From contig CAZGYE010000097.1 of the NCBI GenBank assembly GCA_964530165.1, forward strand, positions 1 to 17,388: DNA of 17,388 nt. The letters run 5' to 3'. This DNA comes from CAZGYE01 sp964530165 (GTDB lineage Bacteria > Planctomycetota > Planctomycetia > Planctomycetales > Planctomycetaceae). The first letter of the stretch is position 1. The number at the start of each line of letters is the position of its first letter. A program made the translations under genes and the position numbers. This document shows, in pieces, positions 7,623 to 14,446 of this stretch. The notes beneath the pieces are model-generated. The model did not search any database, was not told the DNA's origin, and saw nothing but the letters and a program-made list of their open reading frames with translations.

Positions 7623-8470
7623 TGTGCTGAGGTTCCCATTTGGGTCTTGAGTTTATCCAATCGGAGAATGGTGGCGGAAACCTCCATGTGCCGTTTGCAA
7701 TACGCACGGATCTCTTCATCCGGCATCACCATGAACGCCGTCGATAGGGAGTCGGCCACGGCCGCGGTTGGCGCGCCGGCCCAACAGCGTATCGCGTCTT
7801 CGGCCGGCCGACCGGTCCGCGGGTCAACGATGTGGTTGCCTTTGACGGCCGTGCCGGACGCGCTGAACGCGGAGCCGGCGAGCAAGATCCGACGGCGGTC
7901 GTGTTCGGGGCCGAAGTGGATCGGCCAGCCCGTCTCGTCCGCAGGCGGTCCCAAGGCCAGCATGGTGCTGGTGCTTGCCTGCAGCAAGGCGGATTCGATC
8001 TCCCATTCTGCGAGCAAGGCCGCCATGCAATCCAGTGCGAACCCCTTTCCGATTCCGCCCAGATCGAGCTGCACTCCGTCGGCGAGCACACGAACCGTGC
8101 AGCCCCGCTCAACCAGCTCGATGTTGCCTGTGCACTCCGTTGGTGATGTCGAAGCGTAGGCGATGTCAAATGCTCCGGCGGTCTTCTCTTTCAGGTCCAG
8201 TGCACTCTGCAGACACTGAAATGTATCCAACGCGACAACAGTCGACTCTCCACGCGCGACGCGGTTGATACGGGAGATGTCGCTGGTTTCTACGAATCGG
8301 CTGAGGTGATCTTCTATGAGATCAAGCTCGTCAAAGGCGGCGGCCGCTGCTTGCCGGGCGTAAACGGGGTCTGCGTCGGCCACGACGACCTGGAACGTGG
8401 CGGCCATCGCCTGGTGTGCAAAGGTGTGCTGGTTCTTGCAATCGTCAGTCGTCACTCGTCGCTTCTTCAC
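7619..8470 (-). CDS. apbE: ApbE-type FAD:protein FMN transferase
   Basis: The frame is open further upstream, but that part overlaps the preceding gene. GTG at 8470 forms a GTGA overlap with that gene's stop at 8467 and gives 283 residues. Family motifs numbered from this start: QAMAATF near 20 (in place of the usual MGT), QLDLGGIGKGFALD (about 134-147), GTAVKGNHIVDPRTG (about 206-220) and VADSLST (about 238-244). ApbE enzymes use FAD and Mg2+ to attach FMN to Ser/Thr of target proteins. No signal peptide or lipobox is visible, although many ApbE proteins are exported lipoproteins, so a cytoplasmic role is inferred. I saw no clear S/T-G-A-S/T flavinylation motif in the neighbouring proteins. 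Its stop overlaps the next gene's start as ATGA. A weak ribosome site before 8470 suggests dependence on upstream translation. Confidence 0.87.
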   Translation of the reverse strand: MKKRRVTTDDCKNQHTFAHQAMAATFQVVVADADPVYARQAAAAAFDELDLIEDHLSRFVETSDISRINRVARGESTVVALDTFQCLQSALDLKEKTAGAFDIAYASTSPTECTGNIELVERGCTVRVLADGVQLDLGGIGKGFALDCMAALLAEWEIESALLQASTSTMLALGPPADETGWPIHFGPEHDRRRILLAGSAFSASGTAVKGNHIVDPRTGRPAEDAIRCWAGAPTAAVADSLSTAFMVMPDEEIRAYCKRHMEVSATILRLDKLKTQMGTSAQ

Positions 8471-9477
8471 GCTTGCCAGGGACGGGTCCGCTTGCAACCG
8501 GCGAGCACTTCCTTGGCGATGCGGACGTCTTGAGCGATCTCGAAGTCGAACATCCCGGCGAGGACGAAATCGGCGCCGCTGCTGAAGGCATGCCGGAATG
8601 CACTTTGCGGGGGAATCGCGCCGGCAGCCATCACTTTGAAGGCGATCCATGGTTTCTTGACGTCGGCCATCAACCGGCTCAACTCCTCCGGCTGGCTGCA
8701 CCACCGCGAGTCGTGGTGCAGATTGACGGTTGGATAATTGTGCTGATGGAAGGTCTTGATGTAGAAGTCGGCCTCGATGCCGGCTTTCTCACAGTCGACG
8801 ATCACGCCCATCCGGTGCGCGCCGATCCCTGTCGGCAGCCCGTGGGCTTTGCACAGGGCGATCGCCTGGGTGAGTACGTCGAGCTTTGGCTTGGCGGGAC
8901 GCTCGTCCGCATCGGGGCCGCAGATGGGTTTATGATACCCGCAAACGCGATCCGCTTCCACTCCCGAAATGTACAGCGCGTCGGCGCCGTAGTCGACCAA
9001 CTCCTCGACTTGCCGACCGAATTCCGCGAGGTTGCTGTTTGCCAGAGCATGTCGGGTGCAGGTGATCCACTGCATTTTCCCGCCGCGCTGACGGTGCTTC
9101 TTGAGGGTTTCCATGGTGGCCGAGACGTTGTGGATTACCAGTGTGTTGATTCCGTGCTCTTCGGCCAAGGCCAGCGTATCGAGGATTTTTTCCCCGGTGT
9201 TGTAATGGGCCGCCAGCGAGTTCACGTACCTCAAATCACGACTGTGCGTGTAGTGTGTGAGTAGATTCCCACCGAGCAGCAGCCGGCTGATCTCCAGGTC
9301 GCCGATCTTGCCTTTCGGCAGACCTGCCTGCGACACGGGCGCGTCGTTGCCCTTGGCGGGCTTCTCGGCGCCTTGGGCCAAACGAGCAGCTCCCCCCGCG
9401 ATCGCCGCAATGGAAAGTCCCGTCGACGTCGTGACCGAGCTCCGGACAAAGTCTCGGCGGCTGAGCTTCTCAGACAT
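8467..9477 (-). CDS. Tat-exported aldo/keto reductase-like TIM-barrel protein
   Basis: ATG at 9477 is preceded by GGGAG at 7 nt. The 336-residue protein opens with SRRDFVRSS and a small-residue hydrophobic stretch (about 6-36), a Tat signal. The mature part begins GKIGDLEISRLLLGGN, the beta-hairpin and first strand seen in aldo/keto reductase-like proteins. Alternating strand-like segments (NTLVIHN, MQWITCTR, ADALYISGVEAD, GLPTGIGAHRMGVIVD, WIAFKVMAAGAI, ADFVLAGMFDFEI) fit a (beta/alpha)8 barrel. The classical Asp-Tyr-Lys-His tetrad is not evident, so the reaction is unknown and it may not be a reductase. This is the first gene of the five-gene minus-strand run, overlapping the ApbE-like gene by 4 bp. 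Confidence 0.75.
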   Translation of the reverse strand: MSEKLSRRDFVRSSVTTSTGLSIAAIAGGAARLAQGAEKPAKGNDAPVSQAGLPKGKIGDLEISRLLLGGNLLTHYTHSRDLRYVNSLAAHYNTGEKILDTLALAEEHGINTLVIHNVSATMETLKKHRQRGGKMQWITCTRHALANSNLAEFGRQVEELVDYGADALYISGVEADRVCGYHKPICGPDADERPAKPKLDVLTQAIALCKAHGLPTGIGAHRMGVIVDCEKAGIEADFYIKTFHQHNYPTVNLHHDSRWCSQPEELSRLMADVKKPWIAFKVMAAGAIPPQSAFRHAFSSGADFVLAGMFDFEIAQDVRIAKEVLAGCKRTRPWQA

Positions 9478-9711
9478 TGGTTGTCTCCCGAAAAAATAAG
9501 CCCTTGTGGAAAGGTACGTTCGATCGCGCGCTGACGCATTCGCAATGATACCCGATTAGTCGCCTCCGAGAAACTCAATCTCAGATAAAACCTGACACTG
9601 ACGGCTGCTGGATCGCCAACAACATCGATTTCCGGTATCATCGCTTGTAAAGCACGCGTAGCGTTCGGTTCCGGAAAAGATATTGATGTTCCACCAAAGA
9701 GAAAGGGCGGC
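9478..9711. promoter_or_regulatory. divergent intergenic region between two Tat-oxidoreductase units
   Basis: This 234-bp gap separates the divergently transcribed minus-strand run and the + strand Gfo/Idh/MocA gene, so promoters for both should lie here. Ribosome sites are visible at each end: GGGAG before 9477 on the minus strand and AAGGGCGG just before 9712 on the plus strand. I could not pick out a convincing -35/-10 pair with good spacing, nor an operator palindrome. Confidence 0.5.
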
Positions 9712-11061
9712 ATGATGAACGGTCAAGACAATCGTGGCAAATCTCCCTCGCGACGTGAATTTCTCAAGCGCTCCGGCGGCACTCTGGCGGGTGTAGCGCT
9801 GACCAGTTCGCTGGCGGCCCGCAGCTATGCCGGCGAACAGAACACTATCAAGCTGGCGTTGATTGGCTGCGGTGGACGCGGGACCGGCGCCGCCGCCAAT
9901 GCACTGGCCACGAAAGGCCCGACGAAGCTTTGGGTCATGGCCGATGTTTTCGAGCACCGCCTCGAAACCAGCCTCAAGAATCTCTCGCGAAAATTCAGCA
10001 AACAAGTCGAGGTTCCCCCAGAGCGCCGTTTCCTCGGAATGGATGCGTACAAAAAGGCCATCGACTCGCTGGCGGGTAGTGACTTGGTCCTGTTGACCAC
10101 TCCACCGGCATTTCGGCCGATTCATCTGGAGTATGCCGTGGCGAAAGGCCGCAACGTGTTCATGGAAAAGTCGTTCGCCGTGGATGCTCCGGGCATCCGC
10201 CGGGTGCTCAAGGCGGGCGAGGAGGCCTCGAAGAAGAACCTCAAGATCGCCGGCGGTTTGATGAGCCGCCACTACAAGCCGCTGGAAGAGGCGGTCCAAC
10301 AAGTGCATGACGGGGCTATCGGCGAGGTCATCACGTGTTGGGCCTACCGCGAGCACGGCCCGGTTGGTTTCCGTCCCCGGAAGCTGGGCATGAACGAACT
10401 GGCCCACCACATCCAGAACTATAGCTGCTTCACCTGGCTGAACGGCAGCTTCATCCTGGACTGGCTGATCCACAACCTCGACGTCTGCTGCTGGGTGAAG
10501 GACGCCTGGCCTGTCTCGGCCCAGGGTCAGGGGGGGCGGCAGGTCCGTACCCAGCCCGATCAGTTGTTCGACCACTATGCGGTGGAATACACCTTTGCCG
10601 ACGGGACGCGGCTCTTCGCCCAAGGCCGGCACATGGCCAACTGCTGGGGCTTTTTCGGCGACGTCATCCACGGCGCGAAAGGCTCCGCCGTTCTCGGCGA
10701 AGGGGTCCGCCAGCCGAAGGTCTACAAAAGCCACCTTCAGACGGCCGAGAATTTGATCTGGGAGTACAAGGGGCCGCCGTGCAATCATTACCAGGTGGAG
10801 CACGACCTGCTCTTCGACGCCATTCGTCAGGACAAGCCGTACAACGAGACCGAGCGCTGCGCCAAATCCGCCATGACCGGCATCCTTGGCCGCATGGCTG
10901 CCGAGTCGGGGAAGATGATCACGTTCGATCAGGCGTTGGCCTCGAACGTCGAGCTGGCCCCAGGCCTGGAAAACTTCACCATGGAGTCGGACGCACCAGT
11001 CATGCCCGACGAAAAAGGCCGTTACCCGGTCGCCATGCCTGGCATCACGAAAGTGCTTTGA
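9712..11061 (+). CDS. Gfo/Idh/MocA family oxidoreductase with Tat signal
   Basis: The 449-residue protein starts at ATG 9712, right after AAGGGCGGC; a second ATG follows directly and may also be used. SRREFLKRSGG (about 13-23) plus the hydrophobic stretch to SYAGE is a clear Tat signal. The Rossmann motif IGCGGRGTG lies at about 51-59. MEKSF (about 151-155) keeps the catalytic-type Lys of the EKP motif, unlike the other Gfo/Idh/MocA protein here. FILDWLIHNLDVCCWV carries the usual active-site His/Asp helix. Family members are NAD(P)-dependent sugar or cyclitol oxidoreductases; planctomycetes have many Tat-exported paralogues of unknown substrate. It is transcribed away from the minus-strand run and converges with the sulfatase gene downstream, 71 bp away. 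Confidence 0.9.
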   Translation: MMNGQDNRGKSPSRREFLKRSGGTLAGVALTSSLAARSYAGEQNTIKLALIGCGGRGTGAAANALATKGPTKLWVMADVFEHRLETSLKNLSRKFSKQVEVPPERRFLGMDAYKKAIDSLAGSDLVLLTTPPAFRPIHLEYAVAKGRNVFMEKSFAVDAPGIRRVLKAGEEASKKNLKIAGGLMSRHYKPLEEAVQQVHDGAIGEVITCWAYREHGPVGFRPRKLGMNELAHHIQNYSCFTWLNGSFILDWLIHNLDVCCWVKDAWPVSAQGQGGRQVRTQPDQLFDHYAVEYTFADGTRLFAQGRHMANCWGFFGDVIHGAKGSAVLGEGVRQPKVYKSHLQTAENLIWEYKGPPCNHYQVEHDLLFDAIRQDKPYNETERCAKSAMTGILGRMAAESGKMITFDQALASNVELAPGLENFTMESDAPVMPDEKGRYPVAMPGITKVL

Positions 11062-11132
11062 GGCCAGGCGCCCGTGAGGTCTGGCTGATGAGCCACTCCG
11101 TGACGCGCAGCGGCGATTCTCGAGTCCGCGTT

Positions 11133-12524
11133 TCATTTTCTTGGGGTGAGGGGTCGGCCAGACCACCAATCGTTCGTCTGCTTTGTCAGACGGGAAACGA
11201 CGTCCCGCTGCTCGAGTGCCAGGTTCTTTGTCTCGTGGGGGTCGGCGGCGAGATCGTACAGCTCAGCGGGACGCGAACCGGCTGCCGGAAGGATGAGCTT
11301 CCAGCTTTCCTCGATGCACCAGCGGAACTGCAGGCCCGGGGCTGGGTCGTCGATGTCGACGACGTCGTGGGCGAAGATCTCTCCGAAGATCCTTTTGCGG
11401 TCCGTTTTCCCTTTGGCCGCTGCCACCTTCAGCAGGTCGACGCCCGTCATCTCGGAGGGTGGTTCGATTCCGGCCGCGGCCAGGATGGTGGGCGGTAGAT
11501 CGACGCTGCTGACCAGCGTGTTATAGCGGGCCGGTTGGATTCGGCCGGGCCAGCGCAGCATGATCGGCGTGCGAACGCCGACGTCGTAGGGGGAACGCTT
11601 CGACTTCGGCGCGAAGTGGAACCGCCAGCCGTCGGGCACTTTCGTCTCCGGCGTGCGCTGGATCCAGCCGTTGTCGGTTACGAACAGCACGAGCGTCTGC
11701 TCGGCCAGCTTCTTCCGATCGAGGAACGCGAGCAATTGGCCGCAGGTCTCGTCGAACCACTCACACATGGCGTAGTAGCGAGCCAGCTCCACCGGGCGAT
11801 CCGGCGCGATGTATTTCTGCAGAAGCCGCTTTGGTGGATTGTGCGGCGTGTGGGGCAGAAACGGTGCGTACCAAACGAAAAACGGCTTCTCGTCGCAGCC
11901 GTCGATGAAGTCGAAGATCGGCTGCATCCCCTGCCGGCCGATCTTGAGGCCTTCGTCGCCGTGACGCCCGCCCCGTTTGGGGTCGCCGTGCGTCATGCCA
12001 GCCGTGAATCCGCCCAGCTTGTGATTGCCTTCCCACCACTTGCCGGTCTGAAAGCTGAGATACCCCTTCGACGCCAACAACCGCGGCAACGTCGGGATGC
12101 GGCGAATGTGCCGCAACATCTCCACGCGGTCGGTCCCTTTGGGAGGATCGTTGCCGGTGATCCTGTGCTGGTGGGGGTACAAGCCGGAGATCAACGTCGC
12201 CAGGCTCGGCCTGCAAAGGCTGCTGGGCACATAGCCGCGGGGAAAAACCGCGCTCTGGGCGGCCAGGCGATCAAGGTGCGGCGTCCGGACGACCGGATGG
12301 CCCATGAATCCGAAATCGGTCCAAGCCTGGTCGTCGGAAATGATCAGCACGACATTCGGCGGCTCGGCTCCCGCGTGGATTTCGGATTTTGGATTTTGGA
12401 TTTTGGATTCCGAAGAGACTGCCAGATCTTTCAATCCGCAATCTGCAATCCGCAATCCGCCATTGAGACTCGCCGCGATCAGCAAGACGTGTCCCAGCAG
12501 TCCCAGCGTGATTCGCTTATTCAT
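11133..12524 (-). CDS. secreted sulfatase with non-canonical CRPSL active-site motif
   Basis: ATG at 12524 has GAAGG 6 nt upstream. The 463-residue protein has an N-terminal hydrophobic segment (about 5-20), then an odd repeat-encoded insert (about 22-51), and PNVVLIISDDQ (D64/D65 calcium ligands). Other active-site elements are GKW (K162), LPHTPH (H225), TDNG (D284/N285) and K309 before VGVRTPIM. The expected formylglycine motif is SSLCRPSLAT, with Cys104 and Pro106 present but Leu in place of the motif Arg. I recall a planctomycete sulfatase subgroup with similar CxPSL sequences, so this may be a subfamily trait rather than decay. The rest of the sulfatase fold is intact to the C-terminal region (WKLILP, ELYDLAADPHETKNLA). 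Likely role: periplasmic or extracellular sulfate ester hydrolysis on a glycan, if the Cys is matured. Confidence 0.88.
   Translation of the reverse strand: MNKRITLGLLGHVLLIAASLNGGLRIADCGLKDLAVSSESKIQNPKSEIHAGAEPPNVVLIISDDQAWTDFGFMGHPVVRTPHLDRLAAQSAVFPRGYVPSSLCRPSLATLISGLYPHQHRITGNDPPKGTDRVEMLRHIRRIPTLPRLLASKGYLSFQTGKWWEGNHKLGGFTAGMTHGDPKRGGRHGDEGLKIGRQGMQPIFDFIDGCDEKPFFVWYAPFLPHTPHNPPKRLLQKYIAPDRPVELARYYAMCEWFDETCGQLLAFLDRKKLAEQTLVLFVTDNGWIQRTPETKVPDGWRFHFAPKSKRSPYDVGVRTPIMLRWPGRIQPARYNTLVSSVDLPPTILAAAGIEPPSEMTGVDLLKVAAAKGKTDRKRIFGEIFAHDVVDIDDPAPGLQFRWCIEESWKLILPAAGSRPAELYDLAADPHETKNLALEQRDVVSRLTKQTNDWWSGRPLTPRK
12377..12459. repeat. two blocks of 7-bp tandem repeats inserted in a signal-peptide region
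   Basis: Block one has five heptamers, GGATTTC, three GGATTTT and GGATTCC, at 12377-12411. Block two has four heptamers, CAATCCG, CAATCTG, CAATCCG and CAATCCG, at 12432-12459. About 20 bp of ordinary sequence separate them. On the minus strand they encode IADCGLK and SKIQNPKSEI-type residues between the hydrophobic signal core and the mature sulfatase. Similar AATCC-type heptamer arrays recur in many bacterial genomes, from memory. Confidence 0.85.
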
Positions 12525-12834
12525 AATCGACCTTCATCAGTTCCGCGCGAGATCACGCGTCGACTTCCACCGCTGGCCGCGTGACAAACACCTCGTGAAT
12601 TCTACCCGAAAGTGACGCGTGGGTGGTAATCATGGATGGTCATCAGTTGTCAAACTGCTCCGATTGCACAGTTGACACAAGTCTGGGCGGCCTCTCTAAT
12701 GGAATTCTTGAGAAAACCATGTTTGTTGAGGACCTGAAAACGTGTGGTGGCGAGTTCCTTCCCGTTGCTGCATGGAAGGGGAAGGACGTGACCATCACAG
12801 TGAGTACTTGTTGACTGGAATGGGAGATGATTGG
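12525..12834. other. intergenic region upstream of two divergent genes
   Basis: This stretch separates the minus-strand sulfatase from the + strand CxxCH protein and should hold promoters for both. The GAAGG ribosome site of the sulfatase is at its left end; GGGAG for the cytochrome-like gene is at its right end. A 63-codon + strand reading frame (12623-12814, GTG start, cysteine-rich) has no recognisable domain or convincing ribosome site, and I do not call it a gene. No RNA gene or inverted repeat was seen. Confidence 0.5.
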
Positions 12835-13212
12835 ATGCGGACGATTTGGTGTACATCAGCCCTGGCCTGCAGCTTGGTGCTGATTGGCGCTTCCCTGGTG
12901 ACGGGTCTCAACCGTGCCGAGGCCCGCCCAAAATATAAGACGCAGTTTCAAAAGCTGTACCCCGAAGTGGTCAAGAACCACGGGAAGAAGGGCAAGCTCA
13001 CATGTGCCGTTTGCCACCCGAAAAAGGACAACAAGAAGAAAAAGAAACACAACGCCTACGGTCAGGCCATTAAAAAAGTGATCGCCAAGAAAGAGAAGGA
13101 CGTCGAGAAAATCAAGGCGGCATTGCTGAAAGTCGAGAAGATAGAGAGCAGAACGAAAGGTAAGAGTTTCGGCGATCTGCTCAAAGAGGGCAAATTGCCC
13201 GATCCCGAGTGA
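12835..13212 (+). CDS. small secreted monoheme c-type cytochrome-like protein
   Basis: Several in-frame starts exist. I chose ATG 12835 because GGGAG lies 8 nt upstream and the product then begins directly with a signal peptide (about 1-30, ending RAEA). The 125-residue protein has one CAVCH heme-c motif (Cys57, Cys60, His61). The mature chain is very Lys-rich, including KKDNKKKKK after the motif and a charged helical stretch KKEKDVEKIKAALLKVEK (about 85-102) that could form a coil. No Met is present after the start, so a Met-ligated heme is excluded; His72 or His49 are the only other His ligands. I recall short planctomycete proteins of this kind but know no function. The role is probably extracytoplasmic electron transfer or heme binding. 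Confidence 0.75.
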   Translation: MRTIWCTSALACSLVLIGASLVTGLNRAEARPKYKTQFQKLYPEVVKNHGKKGKLTCAVCHPKKDNKKKKKHNAYGQAIKKVIAKKEKDVEKIKAALLKVEKIESRTKGKSFGDLLKEGKLPDPE

Positions 13213-13245
13213 TCTGTCAAAACTGAAATGACGTGTGAACCGAGT

Positions 13246-13303
13246 GTGGGGCAGGCTTTCCAGCCTGCCACGACCACTCGGCAGGCTGGAAAGCCTGCCC
13301 CAC
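13246..13303. repeat. perfect 24-bp inverted repeat with 10-nt loop
   Basis: The left arm (13246-13269) begins GTGGGGCAGGC and ends CAGCCTGCC. The right arm (13280-13303) is its exact reverse complement, with the loop at 13270-13279. It lies 33 bp after the cytochrome-like gene and could end its transcript, but no T-run follows on either strand. I recall this sequence as a very frequent dispersed palindrome in planctomycete genomes. Confidence 0.92.
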
Positions 13304-13305
13304 GA

Positions 13306-13530
13306 TACCTGTCCAGTGAGCTTCAGCCTTAATGAGATCTGATGCTGTGCTTGGAACGGCCAGCGCGAGAGAATCAAGTTTCCGTCACCGCCCGTCTTCA
13401 GGTGGACGTTGCGGTCGACCGCTTGCAGGCAAATCAGGTCGGGATTCTCTTCTTCGATGACCTTGATGACGCGGCCGAGCGCAGCGAGGCCGCGCGAGGC
13501 ATAATCCGGGCTATCGCGAAATCCGTGCAG
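13306..13530 (-). pseudogene. remnant of an endonuclease/exonuclease/phosphatase family gene (probable)
   Basis: Minus-strand translation gives ASRGLAALGRVIKVIEEENP, then DLICLQAVDRN, then GGDGNLILSRWPF and HQISLRLKLTG. The order (helix, PD-hydrophobic-LQ-x-VD, G-N-x-x-LSR-x-P) matches the N-terminal part of the endonuclease/exonuclease/phosphatase fold. The metal-binding Glu of the usual LQEVD motif is Ala. The fragment has no credible start, a stop codon lies upstream near 13573, and similarity ends where the 24-bp inverted repeat begins. The rest of the domain is absent. The assignment is by motif only. Confidence 0.45.
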
Positions 13531-13657
13531 GCAATCTCCGCTGCCATCGGTTCGGGAAACGTGCCTACCGAATCAGTGAGGAACATCTTGCGACGTATTT
13601 GGTGGACTCCGAGACAGCAAGTCCAGCAGACCAGCGTCCGCGAACCAACAGGCAGGC

Positions 13658-13852
13658 TCAAGCGCGTCGACACTCAAATGCAGAATTCAAACACATCGAT
13701 GTGACCCGACTGCTCGCTGAGCCGTTCCTTCCGCTTCGCTCAGCGACCTTTTTGTTTCCCCACCCTTTCGCCAGAGCGCGTCGCTGGCCGCCGAGTTCCG
13801 TGCACCAAGTCTTCTTCTGCTTGTTCCACCAAACCTTTGCTTTTCGAGACAT
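13658..13852 (-). pseudogene. N-terminal stub of a phage-type tyrosine integrase (probable)
   Basis: ATG at 13852 has AAAGGGG 8 nt upstream. The first 38 residues, MSRKAKVWWNKQKKTW, GGQRRALAKG and NKKVAE, resemble the N-terminal DNA-binding segment of planctomycete phage-type integrases (Trp-rich strands, then a K/A-rich helix). After residue 38 the frame turns to unrelated sequence and stops at 13658. A continuation-like stretch, AKRKERLSEQ, appears in another frame, suggesting a frameshift. No catalytic domain with the Arg/His/Tyr residues follows. It sits about 115 bp from the tRNA fragment at 13966. Confidence 0.5.
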
Positions 13853-13965
13853 TGCCAAAACCCCTTTCGCGATTCCTGACCTGATTCCTGACCAGGGTCT
13901 CGCACGAGGCTTTGGTTTCTCTAGCTCCTTGTCATAAGTGCCTTTGCGGCAAGGGATTCTTTCAG

Positions 13966-14007
13966 TGCCCCCGCAAGGACTCGAACCTTGAACCTACTGA
14001 TTAAGAG
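13966..14007 (-). pseudogene. 3' half of tRNA-Lys(CTT), probable integration (att) scar
   Basis: Read on the minus strand, 42 nt match the 3' half of a tRNA: anticodon loop CTCTTAA (anticodon CTT, Lys), 3' anticodon stem TCAGT, variable AGGTT, T stem CAAGG, loop TTCGAGT, stem CCTTG, acceptor strand CGGGGGC and discriminator A. CCA is not encoded. The 5' half is missing: upstream sequence lacks ACTGA, a D arm and a GCCCCCG acceptor strand. Integrases commonly recombine in tRNA 3' ends and leave such copies, so this is probably an attachment site. Confidence 0.7.
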
Positions 14008-14108
14008 TTCTCTGGCACAGTGCGATGGCAATCTGATAGCCCTCTGATTAGCTGTTATTGCAGATGATCGTCACATCGATCTGGGCCGAGAATAGCCGAA
14101 TGGACCCC

Positions 14109-14145
14109 AAACCTGGGTACACTTTTCGCGGGTGTGCCCAGGTTT
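14109..14145. repeat. imperfect 14-bp inverted repeat
   Basis: AAACCTGGGTACAC (14109-14122) and GTGTGCCCAGGTTT (14132-14145) pair over 14 bp with one mismatch (T/G) around a 9-nt loop. It lies about 300 nt downstream of the DUF499 gene's stop on that gene's strand. No T-run follows, so terminator function is uncertain. Confidence 0.75.
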
Positions 14146-14446
14146 CTGCCGACTCTCCTCTCAAACGGTGGCGTCGCAGCGGTCGAGTTCGCGGCCACGC
14201 CTGCGGCAATGACGGCATGATTCGATGCAACCTTTTCGCCTCCAGTTCTCGGTGAGAGCAACGATCGGGTGACACCTGCCGTCAACCTCTATCCCGCAGC
14301 ACTGAGCAGCCCCACCGTAAGGGGCGTCAGTTTCGCGACTCGCTCCCTCAGGCTGCCGTCGTACCACCCAACCAACCGAGCGAGCCGCTGGATGACCACC
14401 GTGGCCATCGTGACTGCGTCGATGTGGGCCACACTCAAGAATGGAA
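14146..14446. other. stretch without a recognisable gene
   Basis: This is the 3' flank of the DUF499 gene. On the minus strand a stretch reading HIDAVTMATVVIQRLARLVG, WYDGSLRERVAKL and TPLTVGLLSAAG looks protein-like and is open for about 50 codons before a stop, with more plausible residues after it in the same frame. I do not recognise it. It may be decayed coding DNA or chance. Confidence 0.3.

Noticed and set aside
8471..8704. N-terminal extension of the ApbE-like frame upstream of 8470
   Set aside because: It overlaps the end of the TIM-barrel gene in another frame, is unusually Arg-rich, and the GTGA overlap start gives a normal family length.
9556..11169. Long minus-strand reading frame (about 537 codons) opposite the second Gfo/Idh/MocA gene
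   Set aside because: It is antisense to a gene with clear Tat, Rossmann and EK motifs; its translation shows no recognisable domain and reflects high-GC codon bias.
12623..12814. 63-codon plus-strand reading frame upstream of the cytochrome-like gene
   Set aside because: It has no recognisable domain, a weak GTG start and no good ribosome site; it could be chance.
13342..13704. 120-codon plus-strand reading frame
   Set aside because: It is antisense to the endonuclease-family remnant and shows no domain of its own.
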